NCBI RefSeq assembly: GCF_002160325.1 | Contig: NZ_NFKJ01000002.1 | Span: 124,001 to 188,000, forward strand | Source of the DNA: Lachnoclostridium sp. An181 | GTDB lineage: Bacteria > Bacillota > Clostridia > Lachnospirales > Lachnospiraceae | Reading direction: 5' to 3' | Length of the DNA: 64,000 nt | Shown: in pieces, positions 44,678 to 52,512 of the stretch | How positions within the stretch are numbered: position 1 is the stretch's first letter | How the letters are laid out: every line of letters starts with the position of its first letter | Translations under genes and position numbers: made by a program | The notes under the pieces: model-generated | Database searches by the model: none | What the model was told of the DNA's origin: nothing | What the model saw: the letters and a program-made list of their open reading frames with translations, nothing else

Positions 44678-45625
44678 ATGAAACTTTTCTCCTTCAAAAT
44701 CCTTCCAATCTGTGTCTTTTTTATTATGCTCCTCAATCCGGAATCTGTGTTTCAGGGTGCCAGCCTTGGCATCCTCCTTTGGTTTCAGACAGTCCTCCCA
44801 ACACTTTTGCCTTTTGTACTCATCTCCGGACTTTTGATCCAGACGAACGCTCTTTTTTATCTTTCTTGCTTTTTTGGTCCTGCACTCTCCAAAATTTTCG
44901 GCACTTCTCCTCACGCAGCCTTTCCGATCATCGCAGGTTTCCTATGCGGGTATCCGATGGGCGCAAAAACAACCGCTGACCTTGTAAAAATGAACTATCT
45001 AAGCACGAGGGAAGGCTGTTACCTTCTCTCTTTTTGCAACAACACAAGTCCCGCTTTTCTTATGAACTTTGTCATCCTGCAAAACCTAGGGCTTCAGGAA
45101 TTTGTCATTCCTTCCATCCTATTAGTCAGCGGCTCCTGCATTCTGTGCAGTTTTCTATTCCGACCTTTTTACCGGGACCATTCAGACACGAAAAACGAAG
45201 GAATCTCTTCCATACAAACGCTCAAACCTTTGTCCCGGAAATGGAATTTCTCTATTGTGGATAACTGTATCATGGACAGCTTTGAGACTGTCACCAAAGT
45301 GGGCGGCTACATTATGATCTTTTCCATCATTCTTCAGTTTTTTGCAAGACTTTTCCCGGACTCTGTGCTTTGGACACTGGGAGTTCTTCCATCCCTTGAG
45401 CTCACAAACGGAGTAGTCCTTTTGGCGCAGTCCTCACTCGCTCTTCCAGTCAAACTTTCTTCTCTTCTTGCCTTGAGCGCCTTTGGAGGATTTTGCGCCA
45501 TTGCCCAGACGAGCTGCATGCTGAACGGAACAAAAATCCCGATTTTCCCTTACATAATAGAAAAACTGGTGACCGCAGCGGTCACCAGCCTTATGACTTT
45601 TCTTTACTGTATGTTTCTTTTGTAA
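44678..45625 (+). CDS. ylbJ: Sporulation integral membrane protein YlbJ
   Basis: A 315-aa polytopic membrane protein with about eight hydrophobic segments and the conserved GFLCGYPMGAKTTADLV and FCNNTSPAFLMNFVI motifs of the YlbJ/nucleoside-recognition (Gate) family, required for spore cortex formation in Bacillus. RBS AGAGGA. It lies on the plus strand between minus-strand genes. Its 3' end contains the terminator of the convergent rsmD-coaD operon. Confidence 0.9.
   Translation: MKLFSFKILPICVFFIMLLNPESVFQGASLGILLWFQTVLPTLLPFVLISGLLIQTNALFYLSCFFGPALSKIFGTSPHAAFPIIAGFLCGYPMGAKTTADLVKMNYLSTREGCYLLSFCNNTSPAFLMNFVILQNLGLQEFVIPSILLVSGSCILCSFLFRPFYRDHSDTKNEGISSIQTLKPLSRKWNFSIVDNCIMDSFETVTKVGGYIMIFSIILQFFARLFPDSVLWTLGVLPSLELTNGVVLLAQSSLALPVKLSSLLALSAFGGFCAIAQTSCMLNGTKIPIFPYIIEKLVTAAVTSLMTFLYCMFLL
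45561..45588 (-). terminator. Terminator of the rsmD-coaD operon, inside the 3' end of ylbJ
   Basis: A perfect 10-bp stem CTGGTGACCG/CGGTCACCAG with a 3-nt loop (45566-45588), followed on the minus strand by TTTTTCTATT. It lies 43 nt beyond the stop of the coiled-coil gene but inside ylbJ codons. Confidence 0.8.
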
Positions 45626-45630
45626 TAGTT

Positions 45631-46224
45631 TTATCGATTGTCGATGGCTCCCTCTGCATAATCTGCATCCGGAACCTGGGCCTCCCCCGGCATCTCCAAA
45701 GATGCACGGTTTGTGCGCACGGTCTGGTAGCACTCCTGCAGCGCTCCCACAAGGCTTTCATATCTGCTTGTATAGCTCTCCAGTGTATTGCCAAGAATCT
45801 CCTCTGCATTCAAAAGAAGGTCATTGGTGTACTGCATCGCCCCTGTGCGTATCTCATTCGCATCTGTTGTCGCACGGTCCAAAATCTCCTGTGCCTGCTC
45901 TGTGGCAGCCATCACGATCTCATTCGCCTGCGCATATGCCTGCTGCATAATCTCATGCTCGCTTACCATATCCGATGCCTGTTTCTGCGCATCCTTCACT
46001 GTGCTCTCTGCTTTTGCCTTTGCATCTGCAAGGATAGCATCTTTATTCTCAATGATCTTTTGGTAACGTTTAATCTCATCCGGTGTCTTCATGCGCAATT
46101 CACGCAAAAGTTCATCCATCTGATCTTTATTTACAATGATTTTTGTGGTAGACAATGGCTGAAATTTACAATTGTCAATATACTCCTCGATTTCTTCGAT
46201 AATCTGCTCAATACGGCTGCTCAT
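45631..46224 (-). CDS. DivIVA-like/ATPase-subunit-H-like coiled-coil protein
   Basis: A 197-aa acidic, largely alpha-helical protein with a predicted coiled coil from about 50 to 165, rich in Ala, Glu and Gln ([18 protein letters not shown]). It resembles the DivIVA/V-type ATPase subunit H-like proteins found beside coaD in Clostridia. No enzymatic motif or membrane segment. The start overlaps the coaD stop by 4 nt (ATGA). Role unknown, possibly polar or division-related scaffolding. Confidence 0.75.
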   Translation of the reverse strand: MSSRIEQIIEEIEEYIDNCKFQPLSTTKIIVNKDQMDELLRELRMKTPDEIKRYQKIIENKDAILADAKAKAESTVKDAQKQASDMVSEHEIMQQAYAQANEIVMAATEQAQEILDRATTDANEIRTGAMQYTNDLLLNAEEILGNTLESYTSRYESLVGALQECYQTVRTNRASLEMPGEAQVPDADYAEGAIDNR

Positions 46225-46715
46225 GATTTACACTCCTTCTTTTCCATTTTCTCTTGTATTTTATCGGCAACATACTCCGGCACAAACTGGGAAATATCTC
46301 CCCCGAAAGCAGCTACCTCCTTCACTGTCGTTGAACTTAAATATGAATACTTTAAACTCGTCGTCAAAAACACCGTCTCTACATCCGGCGCCAGTTTATG
46401 ATTTGTCTGCGCCATCTGCAGCTCATATTCAAAATCTGTGATGGCTCTCAAGCCCCGAATGACCATCTGCGCGTTCAGCGATTTCGCGAACTCGACCAAC
46501 AGTCCTTCAAATGGCATCACCTTCACATTTTGGAATTCTTTCGTGACTTCATGTAACATTTTAACACGTTCTTCTACAGAAAACAACGGAATTTTCGCAT
46601 TATTGTTGAGCACGCCGACGACCAGTTCATCGACGGTCTTGGAGGAACGGCGAATGATATCCAGATGTCCGAATGTAACCGGATCAAAGCTGCCCGGGTA
46701 AACTGCTCTTAACAT
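46221..46715 (-). CDS. coaD: Phosphopantetheine adenylyltransferase
   Basis: A 164-aa hexameric nucleotidyltransferase of CoA synthesis (fourth step). N-terminal [18 protein letters not shown] with the TxGH-type motif, then [19 protein letters not shown] and the C-terminal [20 protein letters not shown]. Overlaps rsmD by 7 nt, the standard rsmD-coaD pair. coaE is at 16303-16902. Confidence 0.98.
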   Translation of the reverse strand: MLRAVYPGSFDPVTFGHLDIIRRSSKTVDELVVGVLNNNAKIPLFSVEERVKMLHEVTKEFQNVKVMPFEGLLVEFAKSLNAQMVIRGLRAITDFEYELQMAQTNHKLAPDVETVFLTTSLKYSYLSSTTVKEVAAFGGDISQFVPEYVADKIQEKMEKKECKS

Positions 46716-47275
46716 ATTCCGTCCCCTTCCTTCTCCACAAACACATGCATGTTTGTCTTGTACTTTTTTATCTTGATCAAATGATATCCTTCTTCCAAAA
46801 GCCAGGAAAAATCGGTCTCCAATGCCGCCTCGATAATGATGACCGTATCCTGTCCGACAATGTCCGTCTTTTTGAGCTTTTGAAGTACTTCTCTCTCCAT
46901 TCCTTTCAGATAAGGCGGATCCAGAAAAATATAGTCGAAAACACCTCTGCCTTCAAGATATCCGATGGCGGACAGTGCATCTTTTGCGATAACTTCTGCC
47001 TTTTCTTCCAGCTTTGTAAACTGTAAATTCTCTCGGATACATGCCACTGCTTTTGGATTCTTCTCCACAAAGACAGCCCTTTTGGCTCCCCGGCTGAGCG
47101 CTTCGATCCCAATGGCCCCGCTGCCGCCAAACAGATCCAGGAAATTACAGTCACAAAGATAGGGGGAAATCATATTAAATAATGTCTCTTTGATACGGTC
47201 CGTCGTCGGCCTCGTGTCCATGCCTTCTGGCGTCTTCAGTTTCAGACTTCCGGCACTGCCTGCTATCACTCTCAT
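46709..47275 (-). CDS. rsmD: 16S rRNA (guanine966-N2)-methyltransferase
   Basis: A 188-aa Rossmann methyltransferase. N-terminal [35 protein letters not shown] block, SAM motif [20 protein letters not shown] and catalytic LDPPY. It is first in an operon with coaD and the coiled-coil gene, driven by a consensus promoter. Confidence 0.96.
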   Translation of the reverse strand: MRVIAGSAGSLKLKTPEGMDTRPTTDRIKETLFNMISPYLCDCNFLDLFGGSGAIGIEALSRGAKRAVFVEKNPKAVACIRENLQFTKLEEKAEVIAKDALSAIGYLEGRGVFDYIFLDPPYLKGMEREVLQKLKKTDIVGQDTVIIIEAALETDFSWLLEEGYHLIKIKKYKTNMHVFVEKEGDGIC

Positions 47276-47307
47276 AAACTCCCTCTTTTTCGCTAGATTT
47301 CCCGTAT

Positions 47308-47336
47308 ATTATATAGATTGTGGACCGGCTTGTCAA
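47308..47336 (-). promoter_or_regulatory. Sigma-A promoter of rsmD-coaD
   Basis: On the minus strand, perfect TTGACA (47331-47336), a 17-nt spacer and perfect TATAAT (47308-47313), placed just downstream of the PBP stop codon. Confidence 0.9.
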
Positions 47337-47342
47337 TGCTTG

Positions 47343-49412
47343 CTATTGTAAGTAGGCGGCAAAAATCTCACGTATCTTTGCATTGATGTAACCGTGCTCT
47401 TTGCCTTGGATATCCTGCACCATACTGATAATTTCAAGCTGCTTTTCCTCACTTTCATCGGTCTGGCATGCCAGCCATCCAAACTCTGTGGCTCCCTCCT
47501 CATCCTTGCTTTGTTTTGTCTCCGCAGTTCCTGTCTTTCCAAAGAGCTTATGGCCGTCCAGATATGCAGCATGCCCGGTCCCCCTTGGATTTTCCAAAAC
47601 CTGTACAAGTGCATCTTTGACCTGGCTTACCGCCTCCTGTGAAAAGACGTTTTCTTTGTACACCTCTCCCGTTCCGTCTGTCAGAAGAAGTGTCGGCTTT
47701 ATCATGTTTCCGTTGTTGGAAAGCGCTGTGTAAATGCTCGCAAGATGAACCGGATTTGCAAGCACCTGACCTTGCCCATATCCAGTGTCTGCAAGCTGGA
47801 TCTCATTGTCAATTTTATCATCCGTTCCAAACGTAGACTCTGTCAAAGCCAGCTCAAACGGCACTTTCTCAGAAAATCCGATAGACCGAAAACCGTCGAT
47901 CAAATCTTCTGCTCCGATCTTCAGCGCAGCTTTTGCAAAATAAATGTTGTCGGAGAAAATAAGTGCATTTTTCATATTTGCCTCACTGCCGTAATCTGTA
48001 AGGGTCGTCACATGGTACCCTCCCCAGCTTTCATCCTTCTGCCAGGAAAGTCCCTCATATCCGAAATTCTCATTCGGATCAAGTTTTCCTTTTGTAATCC
48101 CAATCATGGCCACGACTGGTTTAAAGGTGGAACCTGGAACCCAGGACGCCAAAAAACGGTTGGTCAGCGGCTGTTTTCCGTTCTCATCGTTTAATTCTTT
48201 CCACCTTGCATCGGAAATGCCCCAGATAAATTCATTCGGGTCATACCCAGGTGTGCTGACAAGCGCAAGTACTTCCCCTGTTTTTGGATCCATCGCCACA
48301 TCCGCACCGCAGTCGTCCCTGAATGCATTGTAAAGATTCTGCTGAAGGGAAACGTCAATACTGACTGTGATATTTTTTCCATCTTCCCCATCTTTTGAGG
48401 CGATCGTTCCCACAAGCGTTCCTTCCTCATCCTCTATATAGATCGAGTATCCATCCTTTGCGCGCAGCTGCTCCTCATACACCTTCTCAAGTCCGGCCTT
48501 TCCAATGAGACTCCCGCTGCTGTAACCCTGTCCTTCCAATTCCTTTAGCTGATCTTCGTTGATGCTCTGCACATAGCCTGTCAAGTGTCCGGCTGCCTCG
48601 CCGTACGGATAGACGCGCCCTTCCACCGTCTGAATGAGCACACCTTTGCATTGCAAAAGAGCAGTTTCTTTCTCCGTGTCGTCTTTTGCCATCTTCTTAA
48701 GCGGCACATATGAATCATCCTGTACCCAGGATGCTGAGAGCTCATTGTTGATATCTTCAGCGGTCATATCAAGGATAGACGCAATCTTCTGGATTGTCTC
48801 CTCCTTGTTTTCCGGCAATTTCCCAGGAACGAGCCCCACTTCCGAAACTTCCCCGTCCTCTGCAAGAACATTCCCGTTTCTGTCTAAAATGCTCCCTCTC
48901 TTTGCCGGAGCGGTGTCCACTCTGACTTTGCATTTCTCTGAAAGCTTTGGAAAGATAAGATTGGAATTCCACTCTAATTTAAACTGCTTTTCCTTATCTC
49001 TCGTAAGATCTGCTGTATTTTCAAAAGTACTTTCTCCGCCAAGTGTCTGCATGGTTGTGGTGTAGACCAGTCTAGCCTTGTTACCGGAAATCTCAGACTC
49101 TTCCTCTGACACTTTGATCTGAATCTTGGTACATCCGATTCCATCGTAGATTTTTTGATTTCTTTCTACGAACTCTTCTTTTGAAAATTCCTTTTTCGCA
49201 CTGTCGGAGAGATAGCTGTACATATCCTCATACTTTTTGTCTTCCACAAGCTGAAAATAATTTTTCAATGTATCCTGTGCGCTGACTCTATTCTTTTTGG
49301 AATTCTTTACCACGAACAGCGCCACAACCGCTGCAACCACCAAGACAGCCACAACCGCAAACAAGATCGCGGCCATCCTCTTTCCTTTTTTTCTTTTCCT
49401 TGTCATTTTCAT
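47343..49412 (-). CDS. Class B penicillin-binding protein with MecA-like N-terminal domain
   Basis: A 689-aa transpeptidase. A basic N-terminus and TM anchor (about 13-35) lead into an NTF2-like MecA_N domain (about 38-155, DTLKNYFQLVEDKKYEDMY), a dimerisation domain (about 160-330, RGSILDRNGNVLAEDG) and a transpeptidase domain with STFK (in PGSTFKPVVAM), SDN (IFSDNIYF) and KTG (LFGKTGTAE). This is the domain order of PBP2a/MecA, enterococcal PBP5 and Bacillus PbpC, which often have low beta-lactam affinity. Its start overlaps blaI by 4 nt. Actual resistance cannot be inferred from sequence alone. Confidence 0.92.
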   Translation of the reverse strand: MKMTRKRKKGKRMAAILFAVVAVLVVAAVVALFVVKNSKKNRVSAQDTLKNYFQLVEDKKYEDMYSYLSDSAKKEFSKEEFVERNQKIYDGIGCTKIQIKVSEEESEISGNKARLVYTTTMQTLGGESTFENTADLTRDKEKQFKLEWNSNLIFPKLSEKCKVRVDTAPAKRGSILDRNGNVLAEDGEVSEVGLVPGKLPENKEETIQKIASILDMTAEDINNELSASWVQDDSYVPLKKMAKDDTEKETALLQCKGVLIQTVEGRVYPYGEAAGHLTGYVQSINEDQLKELEGQGYSSGSLIGKAGLEKVYEEQLRAKDGYSIYIEDEEGTLVGTIASKDGEDGKNITVSIDVSLQQNLYNAFRDDCGADVAMDPKTGEVLALVSTPGYDPNEFIWGISDARWKELNDENGKQPLTNRFLASWVPGSTFKPVVAMIGITKGKLDPNENFGYEGLSWQKDESWGGYHVTTLTDYGSEANMKNALIFSDNIYFAKAALKIGAEDLIDGFRSIGFSEKVPFELALTESTFGTDDKIDNEIQLADTGYGQGQVLANPVHLASIYTALSNNGNMIKPTLLLTDGTGEVYKENVFSQEAVSQVKDALVQVLENPRGTGHAAYLDGHKLFGKTGTAETKQSKDEEGATEFGWLACQTDESEEKQLEIISMVQDIQGKEHGYINAKIREIFAAYLQ

Positions 49413-49786
49413 TTCCTCCTTCCCTTTTCCAATGAATCCAAATAAGTTTTGAGCTCCTCAATCTCTTCCATATCAAGCTCTTTTCCGTCATACAAGGTGG
49501 AGACAAACATTTTCACAGAATTGTGATAAAGCTTTTTGAGCATCATCCTTCCTTCTTTTTTAGAAAATTCTTCATATGTAATCCGCGGTGCATAGTAATT
49601 GACTCTGCCTTCTTTTTGACAGGACAAATAACCTTTATCCACAAGCCGGGACAAAAATGTCAGCACAGATGTTTTCTTCCAGTCTTTTCTGTCCAAACAG
49701 GCGATCACATCCGCGGATGTGACTGTCCTGCCCATATTCCACACCGCCAGCATCACTTCCATCTCCGCATTTGATATCTGTCTCAT
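49409..49786 (-). CDS. blaI: BlaI/MecI family transcriptional repressor
   Basis: A 125-aa winged-helix repressor: MRQISNAEMEVMLAVWNMGRTVTSADV, then the HTH DWKKTSVLTFLSRLVDKGYLS and YYAPRITYEEF. The start at 49786 follows GTGGGG; the open frame continues to 49816 without a better RBS. It regulates the operon with the MecA-like PBP gene and probably itself through the dyad at the promoter. No BlaR1/MecR1 sensor-protease gene is adjacent, which is usual for many clostridial BlaI genes. Confidence 0.93.
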   Translation of the reverse strand: MRQISNAEMEVMLAVWNMGRTVTSADVIACLDRKDWKKTSVLTFLSRLVDKGYLSCQKEGRVNYYAPRITYEEFSKKEGRMMLKKLYHNSVKMFVSTLYDGKELDMEEIEELKTYLDSLEKGRRK

Positions 49787-49822
49787 GTATTTCCCCACTT
49801 TCTGTTTTTGTCTCACATATTT

Positions 49823-49851
49823 ATTCTATGTTTGTAGAACGAAAAAGTCAA
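49823..49851 (-). promoter_or_regulatory. Promoter and candidate operator of blaI-PBP
   Basis: On the minus strand, TTGACT (49846-49851), a 17-nt spacer and TAGAAT (49823-49828). An inverted repeat TTCTA-N6-TAGAA (49824-49839) overlaps the -10 and spacer. Its inner half CTACA matches the BlaI/MecI half-site (core TACA...TGTA), though the other half is imperfect. Confidence 0.65.
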
Positions 49852-49940
49852 TGTTCTTTTTCTCAAAACCGTACATTTCAATCGCGCTTTTTTCAAAAAA
49901 ACAGGCAAAATTTACTAGTTTAAAAGATTCTTTTTGCTCA

Positions 49941-49947
49941 CATACTA
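49941..49947 (+). promoter_or_regulatory. Candidate sigma-G -10 element for the SASP gene
   Basis: CATACTA matches the sigma-G -10 consensus and lies 48 nt before the SASP start. The expected -35 (TGAATA-like) near 49918-49923 is poor, so the assignment rests on the -10 and on the gene's known forespore expression. Confidence 0.5.
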
Positions 49948-49995
49948 CCATCGTAACACAAAAACAATATGTTACAACAAAGGAGGAAATCGATT

Positions 49996-50202
49996 ATGAA
50001 TAGTAATTCATCAAACAGAGCAGCAGTACCAGAAGCAAAGGAAGCGTTGAACAGATTCAAATACGAGGTAGCAAATGAACTTGGTGTTCCGTTGAAAGAA
50101 GGATACAACGGCGACCTCACTTCCAGACAGAACGGTTCTGTCGGAGGCTATATGGTGAAGAAGATGATCGAGCAGCAGGAAAAACAGATGGCCGGCAAAT
50201 AG
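49996..50202 (+). CDS. Alpha/beta-type small acid-soluble spore protein
   Basis: A 68-aa DNA-binding spore protein: NRAAVPEAKEALNRFKYEVANELGV followed by GYNGDLTSRQNGSVGGYMVKKMIEQQEKQM, matching the two conserved SASP blocks. These proteins coat spore DNA, protect it from UV and heat, and are degraded by GPR at germination (cleavage near the FKYEVA segment). The ATG at 49996 has AAAGGAGG with 9-nt spacing. It indicates that the host makes endospores. Confidence 0.97.
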   Translation: MNSNSSNRAAVPEAKEALNRFKYEVANELGVPLKEGYNGDLTSRQNGSVGGYMVKKMIEQQEKQMAGK

Positions 50203-50238
50203 TGAAATCATCTTTTGACATCTGACGTTTCAGAAATT

Positions 50239-50288
50239 AAAAAGCGTATCGGTATCCGCCGAAAAAGGCTCATACCGATACGCTTTTT
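50239..50288. terminator. Bidirectional terminator between SASP and recG
   Basis: A 17-bp perfect stem (50239-50255 with 50272-50288, core GCGTATCGGTAT) with T tracts on both strands, between convergent genes. Confidence 0.95.
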
Positions 50289-50296
50289 CCATATAT

Positions 50297-52357
50297 TTAT
50301 AAGGTAGTTTCAAGAACAATACCCTCTGAGTACCGTTCAATCTTCTCCCTCAACATCGCATGTTCAGATTCCTCCAGTTCCGGATCTTTTTCCAGGATCT
50401 CACCTGCCGCATCGTTTGCAAGTTTCAGCACATCTGCATCCTGGAAGACATCTGCAATCTGAAAATCCATCAAGCCGCTCTGCCGGATCCCAAACAAGTC
50501 TCCCGGCCCTCTCAGTTTCAGATCTTCTCCTGCAATAAAAAATCCATCATTGGAGTGATTCAAAATCTCGAGTCTCTTTTTTGTCTCTTTTGATTTTGAC
50601 GCAGTCATAAAAATACAGTAAGACTGGTGCGCTCCTCTCCCCACCCGGCCTCTTAGCTGATGGAGCTGGGCAAGTCCGAACCGCTCTGCATTTTCCACCA
50701 TCATCACTGTTGCATTTGGCACATTGATACCAACTTCAATGACGGTCGTGGACACTAGGATATCGATCTCCTTTTTGGCAAACGCCTCCATGATCTCATC
50801 TTTCAGACTCTGTTTCATCTTTCCGTGCAGACATGCAATCCGCAGCCCGTCTCCCATCTCTTCCTCCAGCATCTTTGCATAGTCAGTGACATTTTCCGCA
50901 TCCATAGCCTCGCTCTCCTCCACCATCGGACAAATGACATAGCACTGTCTGCCCTCCTCCACCTGCTGTCTCATAAAACGATAGGAATTCTTCCGGTAAC
51001 TGGTATCCACCACACAGTTTTTTACAGGCAAACGGTCTTTCGGCAATTCATCGACCACGGAAATATCCAGTTCCCCATAGAGGATAATGGCAAGAGTGCG
51101 CGGAATCGGCGTGGCACTCATAACAAGAATATGGGGCTCTCTGCCTTTTGCCGCCAGAGTCTCTCTTTGTTTGACACCAAACCGGTGCTGCTCATCCGTC
51201 ACAACAAGGGCAAGGTTTTTGTACTCTACTTTCTCCTGGATAAGGGCATGGGTTCCAATGATAAGTGATGCCTCGCCGTTTCGGATTCTTTCGTAAGTTT
51301 CCCTTTTTTCTTTTGCACGCATGGAGCCCGTCAAAAGCTCAACTTTCAGATTCAGTCCATGCACTTCCAAAAGTTCTGATATCCCCTCATAATGCTGTTT
51401 TGCCAACACTTCCGTAGGCGCCATCAGCGCTCCCTGGAATCCATTCAGTCCAGCATAGAACAGCGCAAGGACAGCGAGAATGGTCTTTCCCGAGCCCACA
51501 TCTCCCTGGATCAGCCTTGCCATGACATGCGCTCCATTCATATCCCTTTCTATCTCCCCCCAAACCCTCTTCTGTGCTCCAGTCAACTCAAAAGGCAGGT
51601 CTTCTACAAATTTTTCAAGCAGTGGCTGGCGCTGAAACATAAAAGAATTTTTCATCTTCTCATTCTTCTGTCTGATCCTCCGAAGAGTCAGGATGAACAA
51701 AAGGAATTCCTCAAAGACCAGCCTTTTTCTGGAATAAAAAAGCTGCTCCTTATCTTTTGGAAAATGCACGCCGCGGTACGCATAATTATATTCTGCCAGC
51801 TTATATTTCATCCGCATGTCCTCTGGAAGAAATTCCTGTTCAAGCTCAATTTTCTCCAGAGCCTGGCTCATCATTTTCATGACCTGATTGTTCGTAAGAC
51901 CTGCGGTCAGAGGATACACCGGCTGCAGCGTGTCCAGCTTTTTCTCATATGTCTGCGCCGGAAAAAACATCTCCGGATGCTCCATCAAAAGTCCTTCCCG
52001 CTTTCTCACCAGTTTCCCCCGCACGATCAAACGCTCTCCGGGCCGCAATGTATTCTTCAAAAAAGGCATGCGAAACCAAAGAACCTTTATACTCCCGCTC
52101 TCATCCTTCAAACAAATAGTAGTCACCTGTCGGAAACGGTTTCCCCCGGTCTTTACCGCTCCATTGATCACTCCGGAAACCGTGGCCACCTCTCCCTCCT
52201 TTAGCTCCTGGATGGGCTTTGGTCTTTCGTAGAGCTGGTATCCTCTTGGAAATAGCCGGATGAGTTCTCCAACAGTGTGCACACCAAGCTTGGCAAACAA
52301 CCCTTTTGTCTTTTCGCCGACCCCTTTTATCACTGAAATATTATCCGTCTCCCTCAC
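50297..52357 (-). CDS. recG: ATP-dependent DNA helicase RecG
   Basis: A 686-aa monomeric helicase that remodels stalled forks and junctions. An N-terminal OB/wedge domain (about 50-150) leads to helicase motifs: Q-motif region LTGAQKRVWGEI, Walker A GDVGSGKTILA, DEQHRFG (DExH box), SATPIPRTLA, TTVIEVGINVPNAT and QLRGRVGRGAHQSYC. The start is GTG at 52357 (RBS GGGTGG about 6 nt away). An apparent in-frame ATG at 52405 lies inside the dispersed repeat and is not favoured. Confidence 0.96.
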   Translation of the reverse strand: MRETDNISVIKGVGEKTKGLFAKLGVHTVGELIRLFPRGYQLYERPKPIQELKEGEVATVSGVINGAVKTGGNRFRQVTTICLKDESGSIKVLWFRMPFLKNTLRPGERLIVRGKLVRKREGLLMEHPEMFFPAQTYEKKLDTLQPVYPLTAGLTNNQVMKMMSQALEKIELEQEFLPEDMRMKYKLAEYNYAYRGVHFPKDKEQLFYSRKRLVFEEFLLFILTLRRIRQKNEKMKNSFMFQRQPLLEKFVEDLPFELTGAQKRVWGEIERDMNGAHVMARLIQGDVGSGKTILAVLALFYAGLNGFQGALMAPTEVLAKQHYEGISELLEVHGLNLKVELLTGSMRAKEKRETYERIRNGEASLIIGTHALIQEKVEYKNLALVVTDEQHRFGVKQRETLAAKGREPHILVMSATPIPRTLAIILYGELDISVVDELPKDRLPVKNCVVDTSYRKNSYRFMRQQVEEGRQCYVICPMVEESEAMDAENVTDYAKMLEEEMGDGLRIACLHGKMKQSLKDEIMEAFAKKEIDILVSTTVIEVGINVPNATVMMVENAERFGLAQLHQLRGRVGRGAHQSYCIFMTASKSKETKKRLEILNHSNDGFFIAGEDLKLRGPGDLFGIRQSGLMDFQIADVFQDADVLKLANDAAGEILEKDPELEESEHAMLREKIERYSEGIVLETTL

Positions 52358-52388
52358 ATTTCCACCCTTTCTTTTCCTGGCAGAGGAG

Positions 52389-52416
52389 AAAGCGGGCAAG
52401 CCCACTTCAACTCCCC
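52389..52416. repeat. 28-bp palindrome-containing repeat, copy 2
   Basis: Second copy (26 of 28 positions identical) of the element at 6838-6865. It lies in the same orientation upstream of recG, 32 nt before its start, in the 155-nt gap between recG and the FakA-like gene. Confidence 0.7.
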
Positions 52417-52464
52417 GCTTCTTCCCTCACTCATGAGATGCCCTCCACTTTGGCAATACCTCTA

Positions 52465-52507
52465 GAAAAAAGAGGATGCCGCATCTTTACTCTTCACAGC
52501 ATCCTCT
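52465..52507 (-). terminator. Terminator of the Asp23-FakA-like operon
   Basis: On the minus strand, a 9-bp stem AGAGGATGC/GCATCCTCT (52471-52479 with 52499-52507) with six T following, starting just after the stop codon. Confidence 0.9.
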
Positions 52508-52512
52508 GTCAT

